From assembly GCA_017474385.1 (NCBI GenBank), contig JAFVHU010000152.1, positions 62,001 through 126,000 on the forward strand: 64,000 nt of DNA. Reading direction: 5' to 3'. Source of the DNA: Afipia sp. Its GTDB lineage: Bacteria > Pseudomonadota > Alphaproteobacteria > Rhizobiales > Xanthobacteraceae. This document shows positions 17,658 through 27,593 of this stretch, one piece after another. Position 1 is the stretch's first letter; each line of letters opens with the position of its first letter. The position numbers and the translations under genes were made by a program. The notes beneath the pieces were generated by a model, which made no database searches, was not told the origin of the DNA, and saw only the letters and a program-made list of their open reading frames with translations.

Positions 17658-18820
17658 GACGTATAGACCGGGCGATGATCCGAGGCCGATGCATCAACGA
17701 CAACCCGTTCGATGCTTGCTCCGGACTGGCGGCGCCTGAGCCATAAATAAAGTCCGGTTATGAGAACGGCGATGGTGATGATATCGAGGATCGCCCAGAT
17801 GATTTTCAGCGGCATGCCACCGTAATCACCGAAATGCAGTGGCTGAGAAATCAGCAGCGTTGAGACATACCACGGCAGGTCGCGGCTATACGTCAGCACG
17901 CCGGTCTCCGCATCGATCAAAGCAGGTTTGAGCAGCTTCGCCGTCAGAGGTGTATTTCCCTTCATGAAGACCGCGTAGTGACTCTTGCTGCTGAAGATGG
18001 TGCCAGGGAATGCCACGAAGGCCGGCTTCATGTTCGGCTCAGCTTTGATAGCCACTTGTACCGCTGCATCGATCGAAGATGGATGAGCCGGCAGCGGCTT
18101 GTCTTTATACTGCGCGGTCATTTCCGCGAGCTGCCCGAATTGCCAGATTTTGATGACGAGTTCAGCCCACGTATTGATGACACCGGTGAATCCGACAACC
18201 AGCATCCACATCACCAGCACGATGCCGGAGAGATTGTGAATGTCGAGCCATCGGACCACGCGAACCCTGTCACGCCGATAGGTGCCGAATTTCAGCTTTC
18301 GCATCGACGGCGCATAGACGACGATGCCGGAGATGATCGCGACACAGAACAGGATGCCCATCAGCCCGAGGAACAGTTTGCCCGGCAAACCGGCGTACAT
18401 GTCAGTATGCAGCTTGAGCATGATGTAAGTAAAACGCCCGGTGACATCCGGCGCATCCAGATAGGCTGCGGTGTAAGCACCAACACGGACGATCCGGTTG
18501 TCGGAAGGATTCGCCTCCAGCGATTTGCCGATGCTGATCATCAGCGCATTGGCGTCATCCGGATCCCAGATCAGGAAATGCGGCACCATTTCCGGATCTT
18601 TTGACAGGCTGTTCTTCACCACCACATCGAGACTGGCGAGCGGTGTTCCTTCCGGCACCGGCGCGGCCTGCACTTCGTCATGCAGCAGATGGTCTATCTC
18701 GTGATGAAAGATCAATGGCAAGCCCGTGATGCAAAGCATCAGCATGAACACGGTGCAGATGATGCTGGACCATTTGTGGGTCGAACCCCACCTGCGCAAC
18801 GATTTGCTGGTGCCTGCCAA
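17654..18820 (-). CDS. PepSY-associated transmembrane protein, likely inner-membrane ferrisiderophore reductase
   Basis: This is a PepSY_TM family protein of 388 residues. It has a first membrane helix at about 14-34 (IICTVFMLMLCITGLPLIF), periplasmic PepSY-like regions, further helices around 150-170 and 200-220, and a last one near 345-365 followed by LWLRRR. Pseudomonas FpvG, an inner-membrane reductase that frees iron from siderophore, belongs to this group. Directly following a TonB receptor, the gene fits that role. TTG 18820 is preferred: it lies 2 bp past the receptor stop and has AAGGG 8 nt upstream. Starting at 18910 would overlap the receptor by 88 bp. Confidence 0.87.
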   Translation of the reverse strand: MAGTSKSLRRWGSTHKWSSIICTVFMLMLCITGLPLIFHHEIDHLLHDEVQAAPVPEGTPLASLDVVVKNSLSKDPEMVPHFLIWDPDDANALMISIGKSLEANPSDNRIVRVGAYTAAYLDAPDVTGRFTYIMLKLHTDMYAGLPGKLFLGLMGILFCVAIISGIVVYAPSMRKLKFGTYRRDRVRVVRWLDIHNLSGIVLVMWMLVVGFTGVINTWAELVIKIWQFGQLAEMTAQYKDKPLPAHPSSIDAAVQVAIKAEPNMKPAFVAFPGTIFSSKSHYAVFMKGNTPLTAKLLKPALIDAETGVLTYSRDLPWYVSTLLISQPLHFGDYGGMPLKIIWAILDIITIAVLITGLYLWLRRRQSGASIERVVVDASASDHRPVYTS

Positions 18821-18822
18821 CT

Positions 18823-21156
18823 TTATCGCCCTTCGTTCCAGGAATATTTCAGAGTGCCGAGAACCGTGCGGGCCGTTCCAAGGCCGCAATAGGCCAAGCC
18901 GGTCAGACACGACGCGACATAGTATTCATTAGTTAGGTTGGTGGCGTTGATTTGCGCCTTCCAGCCCTTCATATCCGGCCGCGCATAGGCGAAATCGTAG
19001 CTGACCACAGCATCGAACAGCGTATAGCTCGGGATCACGAACGTATTTTGTCCGTCGCCCCAGCTCCTTCCGACATAACGCACGCCGCCGCCAAGGCCAA
19101 GCCCCGCGAGCTGACCATCATACCAGTTGTATTTCACCCACAGCGACGCCTGATCTTCAGGGGCGGCCTGGAGATGCTTGCCGAGATTATTGGTCGCAGC
19201 AGGTGCTGTGCTCTTCGTGATCGTTGTGTCCAGCTTGGTGTAACCGGCGATGACCTCCAGTTCCCGCGTGATGTTTCCGCGCGCTTCGAATTCGAAACCG
19301 CGCGAGCGGGCCGAGTCGGTCTGCAGGCTGCTTATGAAGTCTGGGCCGCTGGTGAGAATGTCATTCTGATTGATTTCAAACAGCGCGGCCGTCAGCATCA
19401 GATTTGTGCCATTAGGCATGAACTTGACGCCGATCTCCTTGCCATCGCCCGTCGTCGGCTTGAACGGGGTCGTGCTACCAAAGCCCGCACCGGTATTTGG
19501 CACAAAGGACGTCGAATAATTGATGTAAGGCGACAGGCCGAAATCAAACAGGTAGTTCAGGCCAACGCGGCCGGTCTGCCCCTGATCGCTACGCGAATAT
19601 CTACCGGGTGATGGATAAATCGCGCCAGCAGCACTGTTCAAATTCGTATTGACGAAGTCCTGACGGCCTGTGAGCGACAACGTCCACCGATCAAGCTTGA
19701 TCTGATCCTGGGCATAGAGGCCAACCTGATCGATCTTGTTGTCGTTCAAGATAAATGATCCCAATGACGCGAACGGCGGGATCGAAGCACCATACACAGG
19801 GTTGTAGGCATCGATCGACGGGAAAGTGCCGCCGAATATGGTCGTGCCAGCGGTGCGATAGTCGACGCGACCTGTTTGATGGAGAAAATCCGCTCCGACC
19901 AGAACCTTGTGCGTTAGAATGCCGGTTCTGAAATCCGCTTGAAGCTGGTTGTCAAGGGCAAGATTCTGCGCATTGGCTTTCACGTAGTTGTAAGAGCGCC
20001 CAACCAACCTCGTCGGATTAACCGGATCCATTCCTTCCGATCGCGTACTCTGCAGATCGTTGCTGACCTCGGTGTAACGCATGTTCTGGCGGAACTGGAT
20101 GTTGTTATCGAAGCGATGCTCGAAAGCATAGCCGATCATTTTCTGTTCTAGCTTGTAGCCGTCTACCGACGGTTCGCCGAGGTAGCGGCTGTAAGGGACC
20201 GAGCCGTTTGGATTTGGCAGAAACGATACCTGCCCCGGCACGTACTGCTGGTAACCCTTATTGTCGATCTTCTGGTACTGCGAAAGAATCGTGAAGCTCG
20301 TGTCCGTCGTCGGCCGCCACGTGAAGCTCGGCGCGATGAAAATCTTGTTGTCCTGCATGTAGTCAGTCTGGGTATCGGCCAGCCGGCCAAGACCAACGAG
20401 GCGGTACAAGAACTCGCCGTTCTTGTCGATCGGGCCTCCGATGTCGAACGCGCCCTGCTTGTAGTTGAAGTTTCCGAACGTCGTTTCGAAGTCGTAGTGC
20501 GTCGTCGCGGTCGGGCGCTTGCTGACCATGTTGATCAGGCCGCCAGGATCCGATTGCCCGTATAAGCCCGAGGATGGTCCTTTCAGAACTTCGAGCCGCT
20601 CAAGGCCATAAGGCTCGATTTTCGGCATGGCGAACGTTGTGCTGTCCGTCGGGAGTCGGAGTCCATCAAGATAACGCGGCGCATCGAAACCACGAATCTT
20701 GAAACCGTCGAAGAAGGCGTTCGCGCCATAGCTTTGCAGTGCCACGCCCGGCGTGTAGCGCAGTGCATCCTGAACAGTCTGCGCACCCTGATCTTTGATT
20801 TGGTCCTTCGTTACCACCGAGATGGACTGCGGGGTTTCAAGCAACGGCGTATCTGTCTTCGTGGCTGTGACGCTTTGCCGGGCAGAATAGCCGACCACAG
20901 GACCGGTACCACTTTCGCCCACCTGAGCCGGAACAGGCTGAACCGGCGCAGGTGCTACGCGCGCCGCACGGCGCGGCTGCGCACGCTGGCCCGCCACCCG
21001 GACTTCGGGAAGAGTCGTCGCCGATTGTTTCTCCGAGGACGGTTCCGAAGATTGCGCGAAAGCGGGAGCGACCTGACAGGCACCTCCCAGAATCGCCACA
21101 CCCAGCGCGCTCCTCATCGTCACGCGCAGAACATCCTTCGAAAGCAGCCGCCCCAT
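18823..21156 (-). CDS. TonB-dependent siderophore receptor
   Basis: This outer-membrane receptor of 777 residues has a signal peptide ending near AFAQSS (about 34). A Pro/Arg-rich spacer follows, then a plug domain (about 105-215) with TPQSISVVTKDQIKDQGAQT, DALRYTPGV and LEVLKGPSSGLYGQSDPGG. The rest is a 22-strand-type barrel. This is the FhuA/FpvA-like siderophore class; the ligand cannot be read. The extra C-terminal NEGR after the usual aromatic barrel end is minor. It is followed by a PepSY reductase-like gene and preceded by an AraC regulator on the same strand, an arrangement seen in siderophore loci regulated by PchR-like activators. Confidence 0.95.
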   Translation of the reverse strand: MGRLLSKDVLRVTMRSALGVAILGGACQVAPAFAQSSEPSSEKQSATTLPEVRVAGQRAQPRRAARVAPAPVQPVPAQVGESGTGPVVGYSARQSVTATKTDTPLLETPQSISVVTKDQIKDQGAQTVQDALRYTPGVALQSYGANAFFDGFKIRGFDAPRYLDGLRLPTDSTTFAMPKIEPYGLERLEVLKGPSSGLYGQSDPGGLINMVSKRPTATTHYDFETTFGNFNYKQGAFDIGGPIDKNGEFLYRLVGLGRLADTQTDYMQDNKIFIAPSFTWRPTTDTSFTILSQYQKIDNKGYQQYVPGQVSFLPNPNGSVPYSRYLGEPSVDGYKLEQKMIGYAFEHRFDNNIQFRQNMRYTEVSNDLQSTRSEGMDPVNPTRLVGRSYNYVKANAQNLALDNQLQADFRTGILTHKVLVGADFLHQTGRVDYRTAGTTIFGGTFPSIDAYNPVYGASIPPFASLGSFILNDNKIDQVGLYAQDQIKLDRWTLSLTGRQDFVNTNLNSAAGAIYPSPGRYSRSDQGQTGRVGLNYLFDFGLSPYINYSTSFVPNTGAGFGSTTPFKPTTGDGKEIGVKFMPNGTNLMLTAALFEINQNDILTSGPDFISSLQTDSARSRGFEFEARGNITRELEVIAGYTKLDTTITKSTAPAATNNLGKHLQAAPEDQASLWVKYNWYDGQLAGLGLGGGVRYVGRSWGDGQNTFVIPSYTLFDAVVSYDFAYARPDMKGWKAQINATNLTNEYYVASCLTGLAYCGLGTARTVLGTLKYSWNEGR

Positions 21157-21347
21157 CTCAAACTCCCCATCTTGCTAGGCTTTTCAGCCCCCGTTGATGG
21201 AGAAAGCAGATTTGGTTCAGGGTCGCCTTTGCGAACGCGCAAAAACCCTTTGATCGTACGTTGACCTTCTCAAAGGTAGCCGCGTTGCTACATCAGTGCG
21301 GCATTTAAGACGCACTGACAGTCTGTGCAGCGATTTTTGTGGTTCTG

Positions 21348-22271
21348 CTAGGACAATGCCTGGCTGCGGAAAAGCCTCGGAACCGAACCAAAGTGCTTCC
21401 GGAACGCCGTCGCGAAATTCGCGGGATTCGTGTAGCCGACGAGATCGGCGGCTTCGGTTACCGACAGATTTTGATACACTAGCGCCTCGCGCGCGACCTC
21501 AAGCCGTCTCGTTCTCAGATAGTCGATGGCGCTGACGCCGTATGCTGCGCGAAAGCGCAGGTTGAAGGATCGGCGGCTTGATCCCGCCCGGCGCGCCAGT
21601 TCGGCAATCGTCCAGGGATAACGCAGGTCCGCGTCCATCATGTCTTTCGTTGCCTGAAGGCGCGCTCGCTTTTGGTCGACGGGATTTGTCAGTTCAACAT
21701 TGTGGCGTATCGCAAACATTCCCCTCGCCAATATCTCCGTCGCCTGTGCGCTCATCAGCAACTTTGCTGCCTGACCGTCGATACCCGGTGACAGGATTTC
21801 CGACGCGATGGCCTGAATTCGCGGCGGCGCTTGCACCGAAAACGCCAGAACAGGCCGCTCTGTTGCCTTGAACAGATCGAGAAACTCCTGCTCCAGACCC
21901 AGCGCCGTGATCGAGGAATGGGGAAACGCAATACCGACAGCCCGGATGGCGCCGCTGGGAGCTTCGCCAGTGCACGGCGTTGGCTCACGTATCGCCATTC
22001 CCAGCAACTTGTTCTCGGCATAGCGGATTTTTTCCGGACCATCGCGCGCGCAACTCTCGCCCGTGCCTTCGAGCACGATCGTCATATAGAGCCCGGGCTT
22101 CATGGTCCCCTGTGTGCGAAGATCATTCGGCAGATGGAGATCGCCTGGATGAAGAATACAGCCGGGATTATCCAGCCAGATCATGTTTTGGGAAAACGTG
22201 TCTTCGACAGGACGATTCTCGCTATCGAGAATGCGGTAATCGTCAACAATCAGGCTGTAAAGATCTGTCAT
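21348..22271 (-). CDS. AraC-family transcriptional regulator
   Basis: This 307-residue protein has a variable N-terminal sensor domain (about 1-195) and an AraC double helix-turn-helix (about 205-305). The second motif includes SVTEAADLVGYTNPANFATAFRKHFG and the family ending VPRLFR. The organisation resembles PchR-type regulators that sense ferric siderophore and activate the neighbouring receptor. It lies 191 bp upstream of the TonB receptor, same strand. No convincing Fur box was found in the gap or upstream of this gene. Confidence 0.92.
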   Translation of the reverse strand: MTDLYSLIVDDYRILDSENRPVEDTFSQNMIWLDNPGCILHPGDLHLPNDLRTQGTMKPGLYMTIVLEGTGESCARDGPEKIRYAENKLLGMAIREPTPCTGEAPSGAIRAVGIAFPHSSITALGLEQEFLDLFKATERPVLAFSVQAPPRIQAIASEILSPGIDGQAAKLLMSAQATEILARGMFAIRHNVELTNPVDQKRARLQATKDMMDADLRYPWTIAELARRAGSSRRSFNLRFRAAYGVSAIDYLRTRRLEVAREALVYQNLSVTEAADLVGYTNPANFATAFRKHFGSVPRLFRSQALS

Positions 22272-22379
22272 GTGGCGGATTGCTCTAAACCGCCATTATG
22301 AAGCCCCTCCGCCACGTCCTCAACGGATTAGAGGCCAATTTAGAGCTATTAGAAACAGCGGGGCGGTATAATCCTGTCC

Positions 22380-23639
22380 TTAAGGAAACAGCCCGCGCGT
22401 CGTCTTTGCGGCGCGTACGCGCTCCACACCGATAGCCATTGCCGCAGTCCGATTGAAAATTTTATCGCGTTTCGCGCGTACAGCCATCTGATCGAACGCG
22501 CGGTCGAGAATCTGATACTCGCGCCGCATCACCTCTTCTTCTTCCCAGAACAGTTGCTGCAGATCCTGAACCCATTCAAAATAGCTGACCACGACACCAC
22601 CGGCATTGCAGAGAATGTCCGGGATCAGGAAAATTTCGTCCTGGCGCTTTTCGAGCACGAGATCGGCGTCGGGTGTGGTGGGACCGTTCGCGCCCTCGGC
22701 GAGAACCTTGCATTGCAGCCTTTCGGCGATATTCGCGTCAATGACGCGCTCGGTGGCCGCCGGCACAAGAACATCGCAAGGCAACGTCAGGATGGTGGAC
22801 GGATCGCACGCCAATTCATTGGAGTAACCTTGAAGGCTCCCGTGCTCTGTAACGTGCCGGATCAAGGAAGTTACATCCAGACCTGCGGAGCGATGCAGGG
22901 CGCAGGTATGATCGCTGACTGCGGTGACAGTCACACCCATCGCTTGCAATTCTGCGGCCGCGATCGACCCGACGTTTCCGAAACCCTGAACCACGGCCGT
23001 TGCATTGTTCAAGGTGATCGCACGCTCAAGCATCACCCGCTTGGCCAGATGAGCGACCCCGCGTCCCGTCGCTTCCCGCCGCCCCAAGGTCCCGCCCGCA
23101 CTGACTGGCTTGCCGGTTACGATTTCCGTGACAGTGCGTCCCTGATACATCGAATATGTATCCATGAACCACGCCATCACCTGTTCGTTCGTTCCCATGT
23201 CGGGCGCCATGACGTCGACATGCGGCCCCACGAATGGAATCATCTCCTGCATGTAGCGGCGAGACAGGGATTCCAGCTCGCGTGCGGACAAACTCAAGGG
23301 ATCCACCCCGATACCTCCCTTGGCGCCGCCGTATGGCAAACCAACAAGCGCACACTTCCAACTCATCCAGATTGCCAGCGCGGCAACCTCGCCAAGATCG
23401 ACGCTTGCAGCGAAGCGTGTCCCTCCCTTGGTGGGGCCGAGAGTCAGATGATGCTGAACGCGATATCCCTCGAAAACCGCCGTCGATCCGTCGTCACGAT
23501 GGACAGGACACGAAATAACGATCGCGCGCTTCGGCATGAGAAGTCTGTCACGATCGTCCGTTGGAATCGCCAGATAGTCCGCGATGACACCGAACTGGTT
23601 TACCGCCATATCAAAAACCGGACCGCTATAGATCGTCAT
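22380..23639 (-). CDS. Glu/Leu/Phe/Val dehydrogenase, probably glutamate dehydrogenase
   Basis: The enzyme catalyses reversible oxidative deamination of L-glutamate to 2-oxoglutarate and ammonia. The 419-residue chain has the substrate domain with KGGTRF (71-76) and the catalytic lysine K107 in PYGGAKGGIGVDP. The Rossmann domain has VQGFGNVGSIAA near residue 220. Length matches hexameric short-form GDHs; the Asp after the second strand (VSDHT) is compatible with NAD use. No operon partner is evident; it may balance the glutamate or ammonia released by regions nearby. Confidence 0.92.
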   Translation of the reverse strand: MTIYSGPVFDMAVNQFGVIADYLAIPTDDRDRLLMPKRAIVISCPVHRDDGSTAVFEGYRVQHHLTLGPTKGGTRFAASVDLGEVAALAIWMSWKCALVGLPYGGAKGGIGVDPLSLSARELESLSRRYMQEMIPFVGPHVDVMAPDMGTNEQVMAWFMDTYSMYQGRTVTEIVTGKPVSAGGTLGRREATGRGVAHLAKRVMLERAITLNNATAVVQGFGNVGSIAAAELQAMGVTVTAVSDHTCALHRSAGLDVTSLIRHVTEHGSLQGYSNELACDPSTILTLPCDVLVPAATERVIDANIAERLQCKVLAEGANGPTTPDADLVLEKRQDEIFLIPDILCNAGGVVVSYFEWVQDLQQLFWEEEEVMRREYQILDRAFDQMAVRAKRDKIFNRTAAMAIGVERVRAAKTTRGLFP

Positions 23640-23864
23640 CTATTTCGTACCTGTATGAGAGGCAGAGCCACTTCTGCTGAGGAGGGACACACCGATGGCT
23701 ACGCGACAACGTGACAATCACAAGAGCTGACTGCCCGCGATTCTTCATCCGCACATTAGCAATTTGGGTGCGCATTGGCTGCGGAATTCGCGGCCAGAAT
23801 GGAGCATGGACCGCCGATGCTGCGCTGCATCAGCGCCGCTGGCCGATCTCCGAACGATCAGAAA

Positions 23865-25184
23865 TCAGTATGCTACCGGCTGCGGTCGCCCTACCCCGCA
23901 ATACAGAAAACCGTTTCGCGAAACTTCGTCCGGCGAATAGATATTGCGCAGATCCACAATAACGGGAGTAGCCATGATCGCCGCCATTTCCTTCAGATCG
24001 AGTGCCCGAAATTGCTCCCACTCGGTGACAATGACGAGCGCGTGAGCGCCCTTTGCGCATGTATACGCGTCGTCGCAGAAAGTTACACCTTCGAGCACCT
24101 TCTTTGCCTGCTCCATGCCGACCGGATCGAATACGCTCACGATGGCTCCCATGTCCTGGAGAGCCGTGATCAGCGGGATCGACGGCGCATCACGCATATC
24201 GTCGGTGTTGGGTTTGAATGTGACACCCAGGACAGCGACAGATTTTCCACGCAGATTTCCGCCGAAGGCATTTGCGACCTTGCGTGCCATCGCGCGCTTG
24301 CGCTGATCGTTCACCGCAACGACGGTCTCGATAATGCGTAGCGGCGCCTCGTTATCCTGTCCGGTCTTGATCAGCGCCAACGTATCCTTCGGAAAACATG
24401 AGCCGCCATATCCCGGACCCGCATGCAGGAACTTGGCGCCGATGCGGTTATCGAGGCCAATTCCCCTGGCGACTTCCTGCACGTTCGCGCCTACTTTTTC
24501 GGCGAGATCGGCGATCTCATTAATGAAGGCAACCTTGGTCGCGAGAAAAGAATTCGCCGCGTACTTTGTCAGCTCAGCAGTGCGGCGATCAGTATAAACG
24601 ATCGGCGCAGCATTGAGATACAACGGCCGATATACCTGCGCCATAATATCCCGCGCCTGAGCATCATCAGTACCGATGACAATGCGATCAGGGTGCTTGA
24701 AGTCGCGGATCGCCGCGCCTTCGCGAAGAAACTCGGGATTCGATACGACAGCAAATTTCGCATCAGGCTTCTGTTCGCGAATGATGCGCTCGACTTCATC
24801 GCCGGTGCCGACCGGCACAGTCGATTTCGTTACGATGACCGTGAAGCCAGAAAGCGCATCAGCAATCTCACGCGCGGCGGCGTAGACGTAGGAAAGATCG
24901 GCATGGCCATCGCCGCGGCGCGATGGCGTGCCGACCGCGATGAAAACAACATCAGCTCCATCGATCGCCGGCGCCATGTCATGAGCGAAGGTCAGACGAC
25001 GCTGCTTGACGTTGCTCCCCACAAGTTCGGCGAGGCCCGGCTCGTAAATCGGGATTTCACCGCGGCCAAGAGCCTCTACCCTCTCCATATCATTGTCGAT
25101 GCAAACCACATGATGTCCAAAATCCGCGAAACACGCACCCGAAACCAGCCCGACATACCCCGCTCCAACCATGGCAACACGCAT
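23865..25184 (-). CDS. ugd: UDP-glucose 6-dehydrogenase
   Basis: The enzyme oxidises UDP-glucose to UDP-glucuronate with two NAD. The 439-residue sequence starts with the Rossmann loop MVGAGYVGLVSGACFADFGH, has FIAVGTPS, and carries the catalytic cysteine C263 in GPGYGGSCFPKDTLAL. The C-terminal UDP-binding domain includes VLGVTFKPNTDDMRDAPS. It lies at the left end of the exopolysaccharide locus and suggests that the polymer contains glucuronic acid or a sugar derived from it. Confidence 0.96.
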   Translation of the reverse strand: MRVAMVGAGYVGLVSGACFADFGHHVVCIDNDMERVEALGRGEIPIYEPGLAELVGSNVKQRRLTFAHDMAPAIDGADVVFIAVGTPSRRGDGHADLSYVYAAAREIADALSGFTVIVTKSTVPVGTGDEVERIIREQKPDAKFAVVSNPEFLREGAAIRDFKHPDRIVIGTDDAQARDIMAQVYRPLYLNAAPIVYTDRRTAELTKYAANSFLATKVAFINEIADLAEKVGANVQEVARGIGLDNRIGAKFLHAGPGYGGSCFPKDTLALIKTGQDNEAPLRIIETVVAVNDQRKRAMARKVANAFGGNLRGKSVAVLGVTFKPNTDDMRDAPSIPLITALQDMGAIVSVFDPVGMEQAKKVLEGVTFCDDAYTCAKGAHALVIVTEWEQFRALDLKEMAAIMATPVIVDLRNIYSPDEVSRNGFLYCGVGRPQPVAY

Positions 25185-25268
25185 CGATCATCCTGTCCGG
25201 CCAAACCGGTCTTGCGGCGCATTTAGCGCACGTCATTTAAGTTGTGAGCAGAGGCGGGAGAAACTGTT

Positions 25269-26060
25269 CTAGCTGGATAGGGTTGCCCATCCATCCCGGC
25301 CGGGCGGGAAGAAGAAGAAATTGTTGATGTAGGCGCGGCCACTCTTACGCCCGCCATCGGGAAGCAACGAACTGACATCCTGAAAGATGGCCGCATCGAA
25401 CTGCTCTACCGGAACGACGTCGCCGTCCTCCACAAAGAAGCCGCTGTAGTCTCTTTCCTGGAAGAACTCGAACACTGATTCTGTCGCTGACGCCCGATGC
25501 CGGTCTTCGGCTTCGACAAGGAAAACCGGTTGGCTCCGTTCAAGCAGTCCGACCGCTCCATGTAGAACGTTCAATTCGTGACCTTCCACATCGATTTTCA
25601 CGAACGTGACCTCGTCCCGGATGACCTCGTCGAGGCGCGCGGTCGGAACGCTCTGGACCGCGCAGGATTTGGCGGAAAGCGCGACTTGCGGCTCGAGGGA
25701 TGCAAGACCATGCACCGCTCCTTGCTCGCCTTGCGGTATCAGTAATTCCGCTTTGCCCTCGTGGTCGGACAACGCGATTTCATGCACCACAACATTCGGT
25801 GCCGAGGTTTGCCGAAGAACATCAGCCATTTTATGCGAGGGCTCGAATGCATGGACATGCCGCGAAATCCGCGCAAGTTCGCGTGTGTAGAGACCGCTGT
25901 TTGCACCCACGTCGACGGTGATCGCATCACGGGAGACAACTTTGTTCAGGAATGCGAGTTCGACTTCCGCAGATTTGGGGCGATGCATGAAATGCCAACG
26001 CAGCCAGAGCGACGGAAATGCTTCCTTCAGCGCGTTTTTTGCCTGTCTCATGGTATTCAT
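25269..26060 (-). CDS. FkbM-family methyltransferase
   Basis: This 263-residue SAM-dependent methyltransferase has ITVDVGANSGLYTRELAR (about 46-63, SAM-binding motif I), HAFEPSHKMADVLRQ (motif II) and VTFKIDVEGHELNVLHGA-like residues near 150. FkbM enzymes O-methylate small molecules and sugars. Placed between ugd and the GDP-mannose synthesis gene in the polysaccharide locus, it may methylate a sugar of the exopolysaccharide. The exact acceptor cannot be told. Confidence 0.9.
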   Translation of the reverse strand: MNTMRQAKNALKEAFPSLWLRWHFMHRPKSAEVELAFLNKVVSRDAITVDVGANSGLYTRELARISRHVHAFEPSHKMADVLRQTSAPNVVVHEIALSDHEGKAELLIPQGEQGAVHGLASLEPQVALSAKSCAVQSVPTARLDEVIRDEVTFVKIDVEGHELNVLHGAVGLLERSQPVFLVEAEDRHRASATESVFEFFQERDYSGFFVEDGDVVPVEQFDAAIFQDVSSLLPDGGRKSGRAYINNFFFFPPGRDGWATLSS

Positions 26061-26111
26061 CGCAGACCCCTTTTGATTCTAAGCACCGGTGTGACGCACA
26101 TCGTCTGGATT

Positions 26112-27545
26112 TTAAACCCGATGGTAGATGTCTTCGACGCGAACAATATCGTCCTCACCAAGATACGGACCCGACTGAACCTCAATCAGATTAAGCGGCA
26201 CCTTTCCGGGGTTTTCGAGACGGTGCATGCACCCAAGTGGAACGAAGATCGACTCATTCTCGCGCAACAGAATCTCTTCATCATCCCGCGTAACGATGGC
26301 GGTGCCGTTGACCATCACCCAGTGTTCGGCGCGATGGAAATGCTTCTGTAGCGACAGTTTCGCGCCGGGATTCACTGTGATGCGCTTGACCTGAAAACGA
26401 TCGCCAGCATGAATCGATTGGTAATATCCCCATGGCCGGTGAACGGATTGTGTTTGGGTCGCCGAGCGATGACCGTTGGCTTTCAGCCGCCCCACAAGCT
26501 TCGCAACGTCCTGATCGCGGTCCTTGGACGCGACGAGAACAACATCGGGTGTTGCGGTGACAATGAGATCCTCGACGCCGAGCGCAGCAACCAGAGGCCC
26601 CTCGCCGCGAACATAACATCCGGCCGCGTCTTCCATGACCACGTCACCAATCGCGACATTGCCGGAATCATCCTTGTCGCCCATCTTCCATAGAGCGGAC
26701 CAGCTTCCGATGTCGCTCCAATCAAATTCCGCCGGGACAACGGCTGTCCGATCTGTCTTCGCCATCACAGCATAATCGAGCGACACTGACGGAGAGGTCC
26801 TGAAAGCATTCTCATCGAGACGCAGAAAATCCAGATCGCGCGTGGCGCCCGCTAACGCTGCCTTGCACGCAGCAAGCGCGTCCGGGATCAGTCGCGCCAT
26901 CTCCTCGATGAGTATCCGGGCCGGCAGCAGAAAGATCCCGCTATTCCAGAGATAATCACCGGCGGCTAAAAGCCGTTCAGCTGTGACGAGATCGGGCTTT
27001 TCCACGAAACTGGCGACGTTGTGAACGCCAGATGCGTTGGTTAGTTGCTTCGCTGCGCGAATATAGCCAAAGCCTGTCGTCGGGGCCGTTGGACGCAGTC
27101 CAAAGAGAACCAGCTTTCCTTCCTGGGCGGCAGTCAGCCCTACAGTTACTGCGGCACGGAACGCCGCCGCATCCCCAATCCAGTGGTCCACGGGCATGGC
27201 GAGGATGATCGCGTTGGGATCTGATTCGCTGGCAACGAGCGCAGCAATCGCGATGGCCGGTGCTGTATTCCGCCCGAACGGCTCGAGCACCATGGTCGGC
27301 TCGGCGATGCCGAGCGATCGCAGCTGCTCAGCGATCGCAAAACGATGTTCAGCATTCGCAATTACCATCGTCCGGCCGAACATCGACGAATCGTTCACCC
27401 GCAGCGCTGTCTGCTGGAGCAGCGTCTGTTCACCAAGAAGAGAGAGGAGTTGCTTGGGATAGGTCTCACGAGACAGCGGCCACAATCGCGAACCGGTGCC
27501 GCCCGACAGGAGAACGGGAATAATACGGTCTTGTCGCTGCGTCAT
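26112..27545 (-). CDS. manC: Mannose-1-phosphate guanylyltransferase / mannose-6-phosphate isomerase
   Basis: A type II bifunctional enzyme of 477 residues. The N-terminal nucleotidyltransferase has LLSGGTGSRLWPLSRETYPK (about 13-32). The C-terminal cupin isomerase domain has RPWGYYQSIHAGDRFQVKRI and KLSLQKHFHRAEHWVMV (about 400-416) with the metal-binding His residues. It makes GDP-mannose from fructose-6-phosphate together with a phosphomannomutase that is not in this window. It is part of the left arm of the exopolysaccharide locus. Confidence 0.95.
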   Translation of the reverse strand: MTQRQDRIIPVLLSGGTGSRLWPLSRETYPKQLLSLLGEQTLLQQTALRVNDSSMFGRTMVIANAEHRFAIAEQLRSLGIAEPTMVLEPFGRNTAPAIAIAALVASESDPNAIILAMPVDHWIGDAAAFRAAVTVGLTAAQEGKLVLFGLRPTAPTTGFGYIRAAKQLTNASGVHNVASFVEKPDLVTAERLLAAGDYLWNSGIFLLPARILIEEMARLIPDALAACKAALAGATRDLDFLRLDENAFRTSPSVSLDYAVMAKTDRTAVVPAEFDWSDIGSWSALWKMGDKDDSGNVAIGDVVMEDAAGCYVRGEGPLVAALGVEDLIVTATPDVVLVASKDRDQDVAKLVGRLKANGHRSATQTQSVHRPWGYYQSIHAGDRFQVKRITVNPGAKLSLQKHFHRAEHWVMVNGTAIVTRDDEEILLRENESIFVPLGCMHRLENPGKVPLNLIEVQSGPYLGEDDIVRVEDIYHRV

Positions 27546-27593
27546 CCTCGTTGTCCCCTTGTGTGCGCCACAACAGTTAGACGGAAGCTCAAC

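Noticed and set aside
23687..23731. Eleven-codon frame with an excellent Shine-Dalgarno (GAGGAGGGA) starting ATGGCTACGCGACAACG near 23696
   Set aside because: It is too short to judge, does not precede a plus-strand gene, and has no attenuator-like hairpin; probably chance.
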